A stretch of DNA of 64,000 nucleotides from G965227875 sp965227875 (GCA_965227875.1 OZ245783.1:4092001-4156000), one strand, 5' to 3'. Shown: positions 52,384 to 62,336, numbered from the stretch's first letter. Notes: generated by a model from the sequence alone, not told the origin. A program made the numbers and translations.

Positions 52384-54624
52384 TCAGTTGACCCCGCTGC
52401 TGAAACCGGCCCCGCCGATCGTCTTCAGTTCGAACCTGAGCGACACCGCGCGTTCGCGGTCGATGTCCCGGTCGTCCACGAAGGTTTCGCGGTAGTGGAT
52501 ACGCACGCCGAAACACTCATTGTCGTAGCCGACGCCGACGAAGTCGCTGATCCGGGCATCGCGTTCGATATCATACCTCAAACCGCCATACACCGACCAT
52601 GCCTGGGACACCTGGACCGAACCCTGGAGCCAGAGTTCCTCCTGATGCAGTGTCCGGCCGAGGGCCGGTGCCCTGTCCAGGTCCGCGTAGTTCGCACTGA
52701 AGCTCACCGCACCGTACTTGGCGTTCAGCCCGAACTCGTGACGGTTGATGTCCAGGGAATCGTCGTCCAGCCTCACGCGTGACGTCAGAAGCAGGTTCTC
52801 GTTGACCTGGAAGTAGAGGGCGCCGACGAAATCGGAGACGTCATCTTCCAGTCCCGAACGGTCGGCGAAACCGTTCCTGCCGTCTATATGGTAGGACTGG
52901 CCGAATGATGCCTTGACGAAGGACCCGGTGTTCATCCGGTAGCTGTAGTTCAACCCGACATTCGCCCGCGAACCGCCCTCCCACCGGTCGAGACCGGAAA
53001 ACTTGTTGTAGGCGAAGAGGTTCGTGTCGTCGAATTCGAACGACTGGGCATCCTCGTTGGGAATCTGACGGCGGTCGGTTTCGTTCGGACGCACGATGAC
53101 CTGTGCGATCGGTTCGATGACATGATGGCCCGAAGCCGTCATGGCGACGAACGGCCAGCGCAGGTCGACGCCCGCCGTGGGCAGGAACCGGCCGATGGTT
53201 TCGTCTCCGCGGCGGCCACCGGGCACGCCGGCATCCACCACGTCATCGACCGTGTAGATGTCTCCGCGGATATTGGCGAACGGGGTGACCACCGTGCCGA
53301 TATCGCTGACCATGCGCTTCTCCCAGTTCAGCGCCGTCACGATCCGTGCCGAATCCGTGCCGTCGTCGCGAATGAGATTAAACGCGCTCGTCTCGAGTTT
53401 CATTTCGCCGCCGAGTACGGGCTGGTTGAAATAGTAGCTGTGGTCGATGAGCGGCAGGACGTAAGGGGTTTCGCCGTCGCGGTCGGTCGAGAGCAGGCCC
53501 TTGAAGTGGTAGGCGCGCATGTCGAAATAGTTCCGGTCGCGCAACCCTGTCAGGTAGACCTCGGACGTGATGTCCGTCGATCCGTCGATATTGTACCTGC
53601 GCCGGAACGTGTCGTCGCTGACGATCGTGCCGTCCCAGCCCCAGGTCCAGTTTCGCGCGAGCCTGAAATCGCCCTTCGAACTCAGGCTGCCGCGCCAGCG
53701 GCTGCCGCCGGGGGTGGCACTGTCGGGCGACAGTTCGTAGACCCCGATCGGTGTGATCGAGTACTTTCCGTTCGCCAGGCGGTGGCGCCACTTGAACTTC
53801 ATGACCGGTCCCTGCTTCGTCGTGATGAGCGGGCTGAAGGTCAAATCGTAGTTCGGGGCGAGGTTCCAGAAATAAGGCACTTCCACGCCGCCACCGAACT
53901 CGTCGGAAAAGCTGAGCGAGGGGAACAGGAAACCGGTCTTGCGCTTGACCGTGTGATCGGCGTGCGAGAACGACGGTACATAGGCGATCGGAACACCGAG
54001 AAAATCGAATTCGGCATTCTCGTATTCGATCGTCCGCTCGGTGCGGTTATGGGTGATCCGGTCTGCCTTGATCTCCCAGGTCACGGGACGGGACGGGTCT
54101 TCCTTGCAGGGTTCGCACGCCGTGTAGCTCACGTCGCGGAACTCCGTGTTTCCGTCAGGCAAACGGGCCGCCGTCCGCGCGCGGATCCGGGCGTTGTTCA
54201 CCATCACCACGGCGACACGGTCGACGAAACCTTCACGGAACTTTTCGCCGAGTTCCATGCGATGCGCAGTGAGAACCGCGCCATCTGGTTCCTTGAGCAC
54301 GACGTTGCCGATGGCGACGATTTTTTCGGTCTGCGGATTGTAACGGACGGTGTCGGCCGTCAGCGTGTATTCGCCATAGGTGATGACGACATCGCCCCTG
54401 GCGATCACCGTGGTGCCGTTACGGTCGTATGAAAGGCTCTGGGCATCGACATGCACGAGGGTGCCGGGACCGGGATCGACGAACTCCGGTATGGGGTCGG
54501 CCACGGCCTGCGGAGCGGCCATGCCGAAACCCAGGGCAACGGACGCCGCATAGAAGGCAGGACGGATCACGCGCACGGGTTTTGCAAACCAGTTACGACA
54601 CACAAATTCGCGTCGGCGGTTCAT
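52384..54624 (-). CDS. lptD: LPS-assembly protein LptD
   Basis: LptD is the outer-membrane barrel that inserts lipopolysaccharide. The protein has a signal peptide ending near AVAD, an OstA/LptA-like N-terminal jelly roll (VHVDAQSLSYDRNGTTVIARGDVVITYG) and a large beta-barrel from about residue 270 with alternating aromatic strands. Two adjacent Met codons (54627 and 54624) follow a G-rich ribosome binding site; either could start, giving about 746 residues. lptF and lptG, usually just upstream, are absent; the next gene upstream is pepA, divergent. Confidence 0.93.
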   Translation of the reverse strand: MNRRREFVCRNWFAKPVRVIRPAFYAASVALGFGMAAPQAVADPIPEFVDPGPGTLVHVDAQSLSYDRNGTTVIARGDVVITYGEYTLTADTVRYNPQTEKIVAIGNVVLKEPDGAVLTAHRMELGEKFREGFVDRVAVVMVNNARIRARTAARLPDGNTEFRDVSYTACEPCKEDPSRPVTWEIKADRITHNRTERTIEYENAEFDFLGVPIAYVPSFSHADHTVKRKTGFLFPSLSFSDEFGGGVEVPYFWNLAPNYDLTFSPLITTKQGPVMKFKWRHRLANGKYSITPIGVYELSPDSATPGGSRWRGSLSSKGDFRLARNWTWGWDGTIVSDDTFRRRYNIDGSTDITSEVYLTGLRDRNYFDMRAYHFKGLLSTDRDGETPYVLPLIDHSYYFNQPVLGGEMKLETSAFNLIRDDGTDSARIVTALNWEKRMVSDIGTVVTPFANIRGDIYTVDDVVDAGVPGGRRGDETIGRFLPTAGVDLRWPFVAMTASGHHVIEPIAQVIVRPNETDRRQIPNEDAQSFEFDDTNLFAYNKFSGLDRWEGGSRANVGLNYSYRMNTGSFVKASFGQSYHIDGRNGFADRSGLEDDVSDFVGALYFQVNENLLLTSRVRLDDDSLDINRHEFGLNAKYGAVSFSANYADLDRAPALGRTLHQEELWLQGSVQVSQAWSVYGGLRYDIERDARISDFVGVGYDNECFGVRIHYRETFVDDRDIDRERAVSLRFELKTIGGAGFSSGVN

Positions 54625-54627
54625 CAT

Positions 54628-55029
54628 CCCCCCGGCAATCCCCAGTACGATCTTACGAACTTTGAACGCACAAAAACTCACACGCAACTCACACAATCGC
54701 AACAGCGACTCGCTGTCCGGCGAAAAACGCCGAAGCACCGGATCAACTAACCCCGAATTCATTGAAAATTCAAGGCTTCAGACACACTTGCAGTTCACAT
54801 CTTTGGGTTTTTGGCGGTCCCCCGTGTGAACTGTGTCACACTGGCACATGGTCCGGTCCTGCAACAAGGCCCGGCCGCCGGGGGCGCTCCTGTGAAACGA
54901 CATGATTCCCTGCCTTGATTTTCAAACAGGTTTCCTATTTCCGCATCATGTCCTAATAGGGGCACAGGAAAGCGCAAACCGCGAAAAAGACCAGAGATCG
55001 TCCAGCTCAACCGAATACGGAACCGTTCA
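54628..55029. other. Divergent promoter region between lptD and pepA
   Basis: This 402-bp gap holds no gene I can support. It contains a short hairpin (CAGCGA/TCGCTG, 54703-54715) within the lptD leader and AT-richer patches near 54740-54790 and 54915-54960 that could carry the two promoters, but no convincing -35/-10 pair was found. In related genomes lptF and lptG occupy this position. Confidence 0.45.
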
Positions 55030-56523
55030 ATGAAAACAACCTTCACTACGCCGGCCATGCCGAAGACCGGAACGCTCGTCCTGATCATGGCCGCTGGCGG
55101 CAACCTTTCGGAAATGGCGGCCGCCGCCGACGAGGCGATGTCCGGTGGATTGTCCAGGGCCATCAAGGCTGCCGGATTCGAAGGCAAGAGCGGAAGCCTG
55201 ATGGAGGTTCTCGCACCGTCGGGTACCGATCTCGAGCGGATTCTGGTCGCCGGGCTCGGCAAACCCGAGGACCTTGCCGAATATGACGCCGAGAAACTCG
55301 GCGGCACGATCGCCGGAAAGCTTCTCGGACGCAGCAAGGCGAAGGTCTCGATTGCCGTAGAACCTGTTGAAAACGCGGAACTTTCGACGGCCGACCTGGC
55401 CGCGCTCATCGCGTCGGGCTTCAAGCTGCGGGATTATGCGTTCGATCGCTATCAGACCAGGAAGTCCGACAACGGCAAGGACCGGAAACCGGCGTCCGTG
55501 TCGGTCCTGTGTTCCGAAAAGGCCAAGGCCAAGAAGCGTTTCGACGCCTTGAGCGCAATCGCCGACGGCGTGCACCTGGCGCGTGACCTCGTGAACGAAC
55601 CGCCGAACATTCTCTTCCCCGCGGAATTCGCCCAGCGTGCGAAAGCGCTGACGAAACTGGGTGTGAAGGTCGACATTCTCACGGAGAAGGACCTCGAAAA
55701 GCAGAAGATGCACGCGCTCCTGGGGGTCGGCCAGGGGTCCGTCCGCGAGAGCAGGGTCGCCGTCATGCGCTGGGACGGCGGCAAGAAGGACGAAAAGCCG
55801 GTCGCCTTCGTCGGCAAGGGCGTGACCTTCGATACCGGCGGGATTTCCCTCAAGCCGGGCGCCGGCATGGGGGACATGAAGGGCGACATGGGCGGTGCGG
55901 CCTGTGTCACCGGTCTCATGCATGCCCTTGCGGCACGCAAGGCCAAGGTGAATGCGGTCGGCGTCATAGGACTGGTCGAAAACATGCCAGACGCGGCCGC
56001 GCAGCGTCCCGGCGACATCGTGACCTCGATGTCCGGCCAGACCATCGAGATCCTGAACACCGACGCGGAGGGCCGGCTCGTGCTCGCCGATGCGCTCTGG
56101 TACACGCAGAAACGCTTCTCGCCGAAGTTCATGGTCGACCTTGCGACGCTGACCGGTGCGATCCTCGTGGCCCTCGGCCAGGATCATGCGGGTCTGTTCT
56201 CCAACGACGACGAACTCGCCGGAAGACTGCACGAGGCCGGCCAGCAGACTGGCGAGAAAGTATGGCGACTGCCCCTCGCAAGCGAGTATGACAAGCTCAT
56301 CGACACACCGAACGCGGACATGAAGAACATCGGCGGCCGGAATGCCGGGTCGATCACCGCCGCCCAGTTCCTCCAGCGGTTCGTCAACGACGTGCCGTGG
56401 GCTCATCTGGACATAGCGGGAACCGCCATGTCTTCGCCGAAGACGCCCATCAGTCAGGGGTGGGCCTCGGGCTACGGCGTGCGGCTGCTGAACCGGCTCG
56501 TGGAGTTGCACTACGAAAGCTGA
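55030..56523 (+). CDS. pepA: Leucyl aminopeptidase
   Basis: PepA is a hexameric di-zinc M17 aminopeptidase that releases N-terminal residues from peptides. The 497-residue protein has an N-terminal macro-like domain and the catalytic domain with VAFVGKGVTFDTGGISLKPGAGM, the signature NTDAEGRLVLADALWY and ATLTGA, which supply the metal ligands and catalytic Lys/Arg. It is nine bases upstream of holC, the usual pepA-holC pair, and divergent from lptD. Confidence 0.96.
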   Translation: MKTTFTTPAMPKTGTLVLIMAAGGNLSEMAAAADEAMSGGLSRAIKAAGFEGKSGSLMEVLAPSGTDLERILVAGLGKPEDLAEYDAEKLGGTIAGKLLGRSKAKVSIAVEPVENAELSTADLAALIASGFKLRDYAFDRYQTRKSDNGKDRKPASVSVLCSEKAKAKKRFDALSAIADGVHLARDLVNEPPNILFPAEFAQRAKALTKLGVKVDILTEKDLEKQKMHALLGVGQGSVRESRVAVMRWDGGKKDEKPVAFVGKGVTFDTGGISLKPGAGMGDMKGDMGGAACVTGLMHALAARKAKVNAVGVIGLVENMPDAAAQRPGDIVTSMSGQTIEILNTDAEGRLVLADALWYTQKRFSPKFMVDLATLTGAILVALGQDHAGLFSNDDELAGRLHEAGQQTGEKVWRLPLASEYDKLIDTPNADMKNIGGRNAGSITAAQFLQRFVNDVPWAHLDIAGTAMSSPKTPISQGWASGYGVRLLNRLVELHYES

Positions 56524-56531
56524 AAGGTCCG

Positions 56532-56984
56532 ATGACCGAGATCCTGTTCTACCATCTCCAGCGTGCGCCTCTGGAACGGGTGCTTCCGGACCTGCTGGAG
56601 AAGACCCTCGAACGCGGCTGGCGCGCCGTTGTCCAGGCCGGCAGCGAGGAACGGGTCGCCGCACTCGACAGCCATCTGTGGACCTATCGGGATGAAAGCT
56701 TTCTCCCGCACGGGACTTCGGGGCAGGACCACGTGGAACGACAGCCGATCGTGCTGACCGCGAGCCCCGCCAATCCCAATGGCGCCACCGTGAGGTTCAT
56801 GGTCGACGGCGCCGAAACCGAGGGCTATTCGGACTATGACCGCGTCGTGTATCTTTTCGACGGTAATGATCCCGATGCCACGGAGCAGGCAAGGTCGCGC
56901 TGGAAGGTTATATCGAAGTCTCAGGAACACGAGCTAACGTATTGGCAGCAGAACGAAAACGGTCGGTGGCAAAAGAAGGCTTAG
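56532..56984 (+). CDS. holC: DNA polymerase III chi subunit
   Basis: HolC links the clamp loader to single-stranded-DNA-binding protein in the replisome. The 150-residue protein begins MTEILFYHLQRAPLERVLPDLLEKTL and ends with the HELTYWQQNENGRWQKK tail typical of alphaproteobacterial chi. AAAGG at 56523-56527 precedes ATG 56532. It follows pepA directly. Confidence 0.94.
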   Translation: MTEILFYHLQRAPLERVLPDLLEKTLERGWRAVVQAGSEERVAALDSHLWTYRDESFLPHGTSGQDHVERQPIVLTASPANPNGATVRFMVDGAETEGYSDYDRVVYLFDGNDPDATEQARSRWKVISKSQEHELTYWQQNENGRWQKKA

Positions 56985-57021
56985 TGGCGGGGCCGTAAAC
57001 CGTCGTACTTGATTGAACTGG

Positions 57022-58692
57022 ATGGAGCGTGAGGTGCGCAGGGCCCCGATAGGCGTCTTCCTTGCATTGATGGTAAGTGCCGTGGCACTGCCGCTTCTGC
57101 TGTTCGTCAGTCTTCTGCTGGCCCAGCTCGAGCAGAACGAGCGCGAGGCGCTCGAACGCCGCACGGCGCGCGAGGCGCAGTCGATCGCCTCGATCATCGA
57201 ACAGATGCTGCACGAAATGGACACGACGCTGCATGTCGTGGCTACGGCACCCGAACTCGCGAGTGGCAATCTGCAGGAGTTTCACGCGCGCACGTCGGCA
57301 GCATTGCTCTACGAAGACCTTTACGTCCTGCTGGTCGACCGCAACGGGCAGCAACTGCTGAACACACGCGTCGCCTACGGGACGGAACTGGGAAAGACGT
57401 CGAACCTCGCCGCGCTCGCATCGGCGCTCGATCTGCGCAAGGTCATCGTGTCGGACATTTTCCTGGGCCGGACGAGCGGGGTCCGGGTCTTCAACGTACT
57501 GCTGCCCCTGCCGGAGGAACACGGTTCGGGCGGCGCTGCCCTGATCATGACCCGCGACGCGTCGATCCTGAAGCAGTTCCTCGAAAGCAAGGGGCTGTGG
57601 GACGGATGGTCGGCGGCGCTGATAGACGGGGCCGGCAACGTCATCACCGAGAAGACGATCGCCGGGCAGGGGGGAGAGTCCGTCCTGACGCCGGAGATCC
57701 TCGCCCAGGCCGGCGGTGTCCGCGGTGTGGTCAGCGGCGTGATCGACGGGAAGGAAAGCACGCTCGGTTACGCCCGGGTGGGCGACTGGTCCTGGAAGGT
57801 CGTCGTCTGGGGGCCGGTGGCGACCGCGCAGCAATCGATTCTCGACACCTGGCTCCTGCTGCTGATCGGAGGCCTCGTCCTGCTGGCGCTGTCGTTCGCG
57901 ATCGTGGTCTACATGTCCGCACGGCTCAAATCTGCGGTTACGCAGCTCGCCGTCATGGCCGATGCGATGGCCGAAGGCGAAAAGATCGCGCCCATCCGGA
58001 CCCCTGTTTCCGAAATCGACGATGTCAGTATCGCCTTGTCCACGGCGTCGGTGGAACGTAGCGAGGCCGAAGCGAGGATCAGGCTCATCCTGCGGGAACT
58101 GACGCACCGGACGAAGAACCTGCTCACCGTGATCCAGGCTGTCATACGCCAGACCGCGGGGCGCAGTCGCAGCGTCGAGGAACTGACGTCGAATGTCACG
58201 GACCGTATCCAGGCGCTCTCCAGGTCTGTCGACCTGCTGGTTGCCCAGGCCGGGCACAAGGTGCCCCTGTCCGGTCTCATCGATACGCACCTGTCGTCTT
58301 TCATCGCGAAGGACGAAAACCTCGTCAAGGAGGGGCCGGACCTCCAGCTCAGCCCGGATGCGGTCCAGAACCTGGGCCTCGTGCTTCACGAACTCGCCAC
58401 CAATTCCACCAAGTACGGGGCCCTGTCGGTCCCGGAAGGGCGGTTGAAGGTGATCTGGTCGGTGACCGAAGACACCGACGGAATGGCCCGCTTCGAATTC
58501 AACTGGATCGAAGTCGGCGGTCCTCCGGCGGTGGAACCGGAAGAGAAAGGCTTCGGTTCGGAGATTATCGAGCGCGTGGCACCGGCGGCATTCCGGGGCG
58601 ACGTGACGATGGAATTCGGCGAGAACGGCTTCCGCTATAACCTCCGCGGCCCGCTGGACGCGTTCTGCGACCAGCAGGCCGACGGCAGCTAG
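57022..58692 (+). CDS. Orphan membrane sensor histidine kinase, HWE/HisKA_2 type
   Basis: The 556-residue kinase has two transmembrane segments (about residues 12-32 and 272-297) around a ~240-residue periplasmic sensor resembling a dCache/double PAS-like fold, then a HAMP-like linker. The phosphoacceptor His362 lies in LTHRTKNLLTVIQAVIRQT, a HisKA_2/HWE H-box; the ATPase lobe follows with LHELATNSTKYGALS and GFGSEIIERV. The family usually signals through general-stress or response regulators; no regulator gene is adjacent. The start could also be TTG 57013 or GTG 57031. Confidence 0.88.
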   Translation: MEREVRRAPIGVFLALMVSAVALPLLLFVSLLLAQLEQNEREALERRTAREAQSIASIIEQMLHEMDTTLHVVATAPELASGNLQEFHARTSAALLYEDLYVLLVDRNGQQLLNTRVAYGTELGKTSNLAALASALDLRKVIVSDIFLGRTSGVRVFNVLLPLPEEHGSGGAALIMTRDASILKQFLESKGLWDGWSAALIDGAGNVITEKTIAGQGGESVLTPEILAQAGGVRGVVSGVIDGKESTLGYARVGDWSWKVVVWGPVATAQQSILDTWLLLLIGGLVLLALSFAIVVYMSARLKSAVTQLAVMADAMAEGEKIAPIRTPVSEIDDVSIALSTASVERSEAEARIRLILRELTHRTKNLLTVIQAVIRQTAGRSRSVEELTSNVTDRIQALSRSVDLLVAQAGHKVPLSGLIDTHLSSFIAKDENLVKEGPDLQLSPDAVQNLGLVLHELATNSTKYGALSVPEGRLKVIWSVTEDTDGMARFEFNWIEVGGPPAVEPEEKGFGSEIIERVAPAAFRGDVTMEFGENGFRYNLRGPLDAFCDQQADGS

Positions 58693-58763
58693 GGATCTAC
58701 ATGAGGCCGGTATGCCGGGTCTGTCAGATGAAATCGAAAGACTGACTGGAACGGCGGCATGAT

Positions 58764-59579
58764 CTACCAGATCTTGCTGAAATCCCCGCCGCGGCCGAGA
58801 CCGTCCTTGAAGCGTCCGGCACCGTCTATGCCGTCCTTGGTCAGCGCTTCCCGCCCGTTCTGCCATTCATTGTAGAGCGCGTCGCGGATCGGAAGCCCGA
58901 ACTGGTTGATGGCGGAGCGGCGATCGGCCCGCACGCAGACCTGCGGGAAGCGTGCGATGTCGTGCGCGATCTCCTCCGCCTTGCGCCGTGCCCCGCCGTT
59001 CTCCACCACGTGTTCGCACAGCCCGATCCGGTGACATTCGTCTGCCGGCACCTTGCGCCCCGTGAGGATAATCTCGAGCGCGCGCCCCTGACCGACGATG
59101 CGCGGCAGCCGCACGGTGCCGCCGTCGATCAGCGGCACGCCCCACCGCCGGCAATAGACGCCGAAATAGGCGTCCTCCTCCATCACGCGGAAATCGCACC
59201 AGAGCCCAAGTTCCATGCCGCCGGCAACCGCCGGGCCCGCGATGGCCGCGATTACCGGCTTGTCGAGTTCGAGCCGGCTCGGGCCCAGGGGGCCGCGCGG
59301 GATGGCCCCGCCATTGTCCCGTGGCGCATCACGGTCGAAATCCAGCTCCGGCAGCGGGTTGTCGGGATCGATCGTGTTGACGAACTTGAGGTCCCAGCCC
59401 GCGCAGAACGCGCCGCCCTTGCCCCAGAACACGGCAACGCTCGTGCTGTCGTCGGCATCGAACTCCAGGAATGCCTCGGTGAGCGCATCGGCGCTGTCGG
59501 GATCCATCGCGTTTCTGGCTTCGGGGCGGTCGTGGATGACGGTCCAGACGGGACCGTCCTTTTCGATGTAAACGGACAT
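58764..59579 (-). CDS. Enoyl-CoA hydratase / crotonase family protein
   Basis: The 271-residue protein has the crotonase fold: HDRPEARNAMDPDSADALTEAF, the oxyanion loop FCAGWDL and a second oxyanion region GPAVAGGMELGLWCDFRV, followed by GVPLIDGGTVRLPRIVG. One catalytic Glu of classical hydratases is not obvious at the second site, so isomerase or other CoA chemistry is possible. It converges on the histidine kinase gene. The substrate is unknown. Confidence 0.88.
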   Translation of the reverse strand: MSVYIEKDGPVWTVIHDRPEARNAMDPDSADALTEAFLEFDADDSTSVAVFWGKGGAFCAGWDLKFVNTIDPDNPLPELDFDRDAPRDNGGAIPRGPLGPSRLELDKPVIAAIAGPAVAGGMELGLWCDFRVMEEDAYFGVYCRRWGVPLIDGGTVRLPRIVGQGRALEIILTGRKVPADECHRIGLCEHVVENGGARRKAEEIAHDIARFPQVCVRADRRSAINQFGLPIRDALYNEWQNGREALTKDGIDGAGRFKDGLGRGGDFSKIW

Positions 59580-59734
59580 GGGCGCTTCTCCTGGTTGTTA
59601 TGGTCAATATCGGGAGCAAACCTAGCGCAGTCGCGGCGCGATGTCCGGCTCTGCTTGCCGTCAGGCAGAAACCGCGGTGACAGGGGAAGGCGGGCGCGGC
59701 ACTCTCGCATGGCAACAGACGTGAGGACCCGCCG

Positions 59735-60424
59735 ATGACCATTGTCATGTACGACCTGCTGGGCCGCGACGACGCGAGATTCAGCCCCTATTGCTGGCGC
59801 ACACGCATGTCGCTTGCGCACAAGGGGATTGATTTCGAGACCGACGCCAGGGGGTTCTGCGAAATACCGGAAATGCTCGGCGGCGCCTACTCGTCCGTGC
59901 CGGTCATCGACGATGGCGGCGCGATTGTCAGCGACAGCTGGGACATCGCCGAATATCTCGACCGCACCTATCCCGATGCGCCGCCGCTGTTCGGCGGTGA
60001 AGAGGCCAAGGCACTGTGCCGCTTCATCCAGTCCTGGGCCAACGCGACGCTGCTGCCGGGGATTGCCGTGCTCATCGTCAACGACGTCTATGACCGCGTG
60101 CAGGATGTGGATCAGCCCTATTTCCGGCAGTCGCGGGAGAAACGCTTCGGCAAGCCGCTGGACGAGGTTCAGGCCGGACGCGAGACGCGGGTCGAGGCGT
60201 TCAGGAAATCCCTCGCGCCGCTTCGGCTGACGCTCGCCTCCCAACCGTTCATTTCGGGCGGCGCGCCGGCATTCGCGGATTATATCGTCTTCGGGACATT
60301 CCAGTGGCCGCGCATCGCGAGCCCGTTCAAGCTGCTGGAAGACGAAGACCCGATAAACGAGTGGATCGGACGCTGCCTCGATCTCCACGGCGGAATTGCG
60401 CGGAGCGTGCCGGCCGCATCGTGA
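59735..60424 (+). CDS. Glutathione S-transferase family protein
   Basis: The 229-residue protein has a thioredoxin-like N-terminal domain (MYDLLGRDDARFSPYCWRTRMSLAHKG, with the cis-Pro in YSSVPVIDDGG and SWDIAEYLD) and an all-helical C-terminal domain (from about residue 90). A Ser/Cys pair near residue 16-18 could bind glutathione. It is divergent from the crotonase gene with a 155-bp gap and converges on the ABC-F gene with a seven-base gap. Confidence 0.87.
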   Translation: MTIVMYDLLGRDDARFSPYCWRTRMSLAHKGIDFETDARGFCEIPEMLGGAYSSVPVIDDGGAIVSDSWDIAEYLDRTYPDAPPLFGGEEAKALCRFIQSWANATLLPGIAVLIVNDVYDRVQDVDQPYFRQSREKRFGKPLDEVQAGRETRVEAFRKSLAPLRLTLASQPFISGGAPAFADYIVFGTFQWPRIASPFKLLEDEDPINEWIGRCLDLHGGIARSVPAAS

Positions 60425-60431
60425 GGAATGA

Positions 60432-62336
60432 TCAGGCCGAATTTTCCGCGGTTCGCGCCGTTTCGTAGGCCTCGCTCGCTTCGAGCCAGGCGAGTTCACG
60501 CTCCTCGAGCCGTTTCTTGAGTTCGCCATGCTCGCGCGCGAGGTCCGTCGCGCGGGCAGGGTCCTTCTCGTAGAGGCTGGTGTCCGCCAGCGCCTCGTCG
60601 AGCGCCGTGATCTTGCGGCTGAGGTCGGCAATATCCTTTTCCGCGGCGCCGATTTCCTTCTTCAGGGGTGCGAGTCGCGCCCGCGCCTCTGCCGCCTGCC
60701 GGCGCTGTTCCTGCCGGTTCGACGCGGTATGCGCACCGTCCGCCGGGCCGTCGCCTGCGGATCGTGCTTTCTTCTGGTCGAGCAGAAGCCTCCGGTAATC
60801 GTCCATGTCGCCGTCATAGGGCGCGACCGTGCCGTCGTTGACGAGCCAGAGCCTGTCGGCGCAGGTCTCCACCAGATGACGGTCGTGGCTGATCAGGATG
60901 ACGGCCCCTTCATAGTCGTTGATGGCCTGGATGAGCGCCTGCCGGCTGTCCACGTCGAGATGGTTCGTCGGTTCGTCGAGGATGAACAGGTGAGGGGCCT
61001 CGAAACTGGCCAGGCCAAACAGCAAACGTGCCTTTTCACCCCCCGACAGGTTCGCCGCCTTGGTGCCCGCCTTGTCCGCGCCGAAGCCAAGTCCGCCGAG
61101 CCGCGCGCGTACCTGCGCTTCGGTGGCATCCGGCATCAGGGCGCGGATGTGGTCGTACGGCGTCTCGTTGGGGTTGAGCTCGTCCAGCTGGTGCTGGGCA
61201 AAAAAGCCGACCTGCACCTTCTTGCTGGCGCGGCGGTGCCCGGCCTGGGGGACGAGACGACCGGCAAGCAGCTTGGCGAAGGTGCTCTTGCCGTTGCCGT
61301 TCGCGCCGAGGAGACCGATCCGGTCGTCGGGGTCGAGCCTCAGCGAAATCCCCGACAGGACCGGTTTGTCGGGCTCGTATCCGACGCTTGCGTTCTCGAG
61401 CCGGATCAATGGCGGGCTCAGCGCCTGCTCGGGAGAGGGAAACCGGAACGGGGTGACATGGTCGTCGACGACGGCGGCGATTGGTTCCATGCGGGCGAGC
61501 GCCTTGATACGGCTCTGGGCCTGCCGCGCCTTGCTGGCCTTGTAGCGGAAACGGTCGACATAGGCCTGCATGTGCCGGCGTGCATCGTCCTGCTTCTTCT
61601 TGAGCTTGAGCTGAAGCGCCTGCTGTTCGCGCCTGGTCCGTTCGAACCGGTCGTAGCCGCCGGAGAAATAGCTCAGGCGGCCGTTCTCGAGATGCAGGAT
61701 GCCTTCGACCGCCTTGTTGAGAAGGTCGCGGTCGTGGCTGACGATCAGGACGGTGTGCGGATAGGACTTGAGGTAGGTCTCCAGCCAGATCGTGCCTTCG
61801 AGGTCGAGATAGTTCGTCGGTTCGTCGAGCAGCAGGATGTCGGGCTCGAGAAACAGGACCGACGCGAGCGCCACGCGCATGCGCCAGCCGCCCGAGTACT
61901 CCGAACACGGCCGCTGCTGAGCGGCCTCGTCGAAGCCAAGCCCGGCGAGGATCGTGGCCGCGCGGGCGGGTGCGGAATGAGCCCCGATGTCGGTCAGCCG
62001 CAACTGGATCTCGGCGATGCGTTCGGGATCGGTGGCGGTTTCGGCCTCCGCCAGCAGGCCGGCGCGCACGGTATCGGCCGCGAGCACCGTGTCGATCAGG
62101 CTTTCCGGACCGCCGGGCGCTTCCTGGGCGACGGTGGCGATGCGGGCGTTGCGGGGTGTCGATATGCTGCCGTCTTCCGGGCTGACCTCGCCCGTGAGCA
62201 GGCGCAGCAGCGTCGTCTTGCCCGAGCCGTTGCGCCCGACCAGGCCAACCCGGTGACCGGCCGGAATCGCGGCGGTGGCCCGGTCAAGAATGAGCCGGCC
62301 CTCGATCCGGTATACGAGTTCGTTCACGTGCAGCAT
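60432..62336 (-). CDS. ABC-F family ATPase (Uup/YheS type)
   Basis: The 634-residue soluble protein has two ABC ATPase domains without membrane segments. Domain 1 has GRNGSGKTTLL, SGGWRMRVALA and LLLDEPTNYLD. Domain 2 has GANGNGKSTFAKL, LSGGEKARLLF and FILDEPTNHLD. The basic linker between them (about residues 230-310) and a C-terminal coiled coil (about 560-634) fit the Uup/YheS group of ribosome-associated translation factors. I chose ATG 62336, which starts MLHVNELVYRIEGRLI; earlier in-frame ATGs at 62363 and 62378 are possible. Divergent from ndk. Confidence 0.92.
   Translation of the reverse strand: MLHVNELVYRIEGRLILDRATAAIPAGHRVGLVGRNGSGKTTLLRLLTGEVSPEDGSISTPRNARIATVAQEAPGGPESLIDTVLAADTVRAGLLAEAETATDPERIAEIQLRLTDIGAHSAPARAATILAGLGFDEAAQQRPCSEYSGGWRMRVALASVLFLEPDILLLDEPTNYLDLEGTIWLETYLKSYPHTVLIVSHDRDLLNKAVEGILHLENGRLSYFSGGYDRFERTRREQQALQLKLKKKQDDARRHMQAYVDRFRYKASKARQAQSRIKALARMEPIAAVVDDHVTPFRFPSPEQALSPPLIRLENASVGYEPDKPVLSGISLRLDPDDRIGLLGANGNGKSTFAKLLAGRLVPQAGHRRASKKVQVGFFAQHQLDELNPNETPYDHIRALMPDATEAQVRARLGGLGFGADKAGTKAANLSGGEKARLLFGLASFEAPHLFILDEPTNHLDVDSRQALIQAINDYEGAVILISHDRHLVETCADRLWLVNDGTVAPYDGDMDDYRRLLLDQKKARSAGDGPADGAHTASNRQEQRRQAAEARARLAPLKKEIGAAEKDIADLSRKITALDEALADTSLYEKDPARATDLAREHGELKKRLEERELAWLEASEAYETARTAENSA

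Noticed and set aside
53122..54432. Long plus-strand frame opposite lptD
   Set aside because: The translation is Arg/Val/Asp-rich without recognisable domains, and lptD on the minus strand has a signal peptide, OstA domain and barrel pattern.
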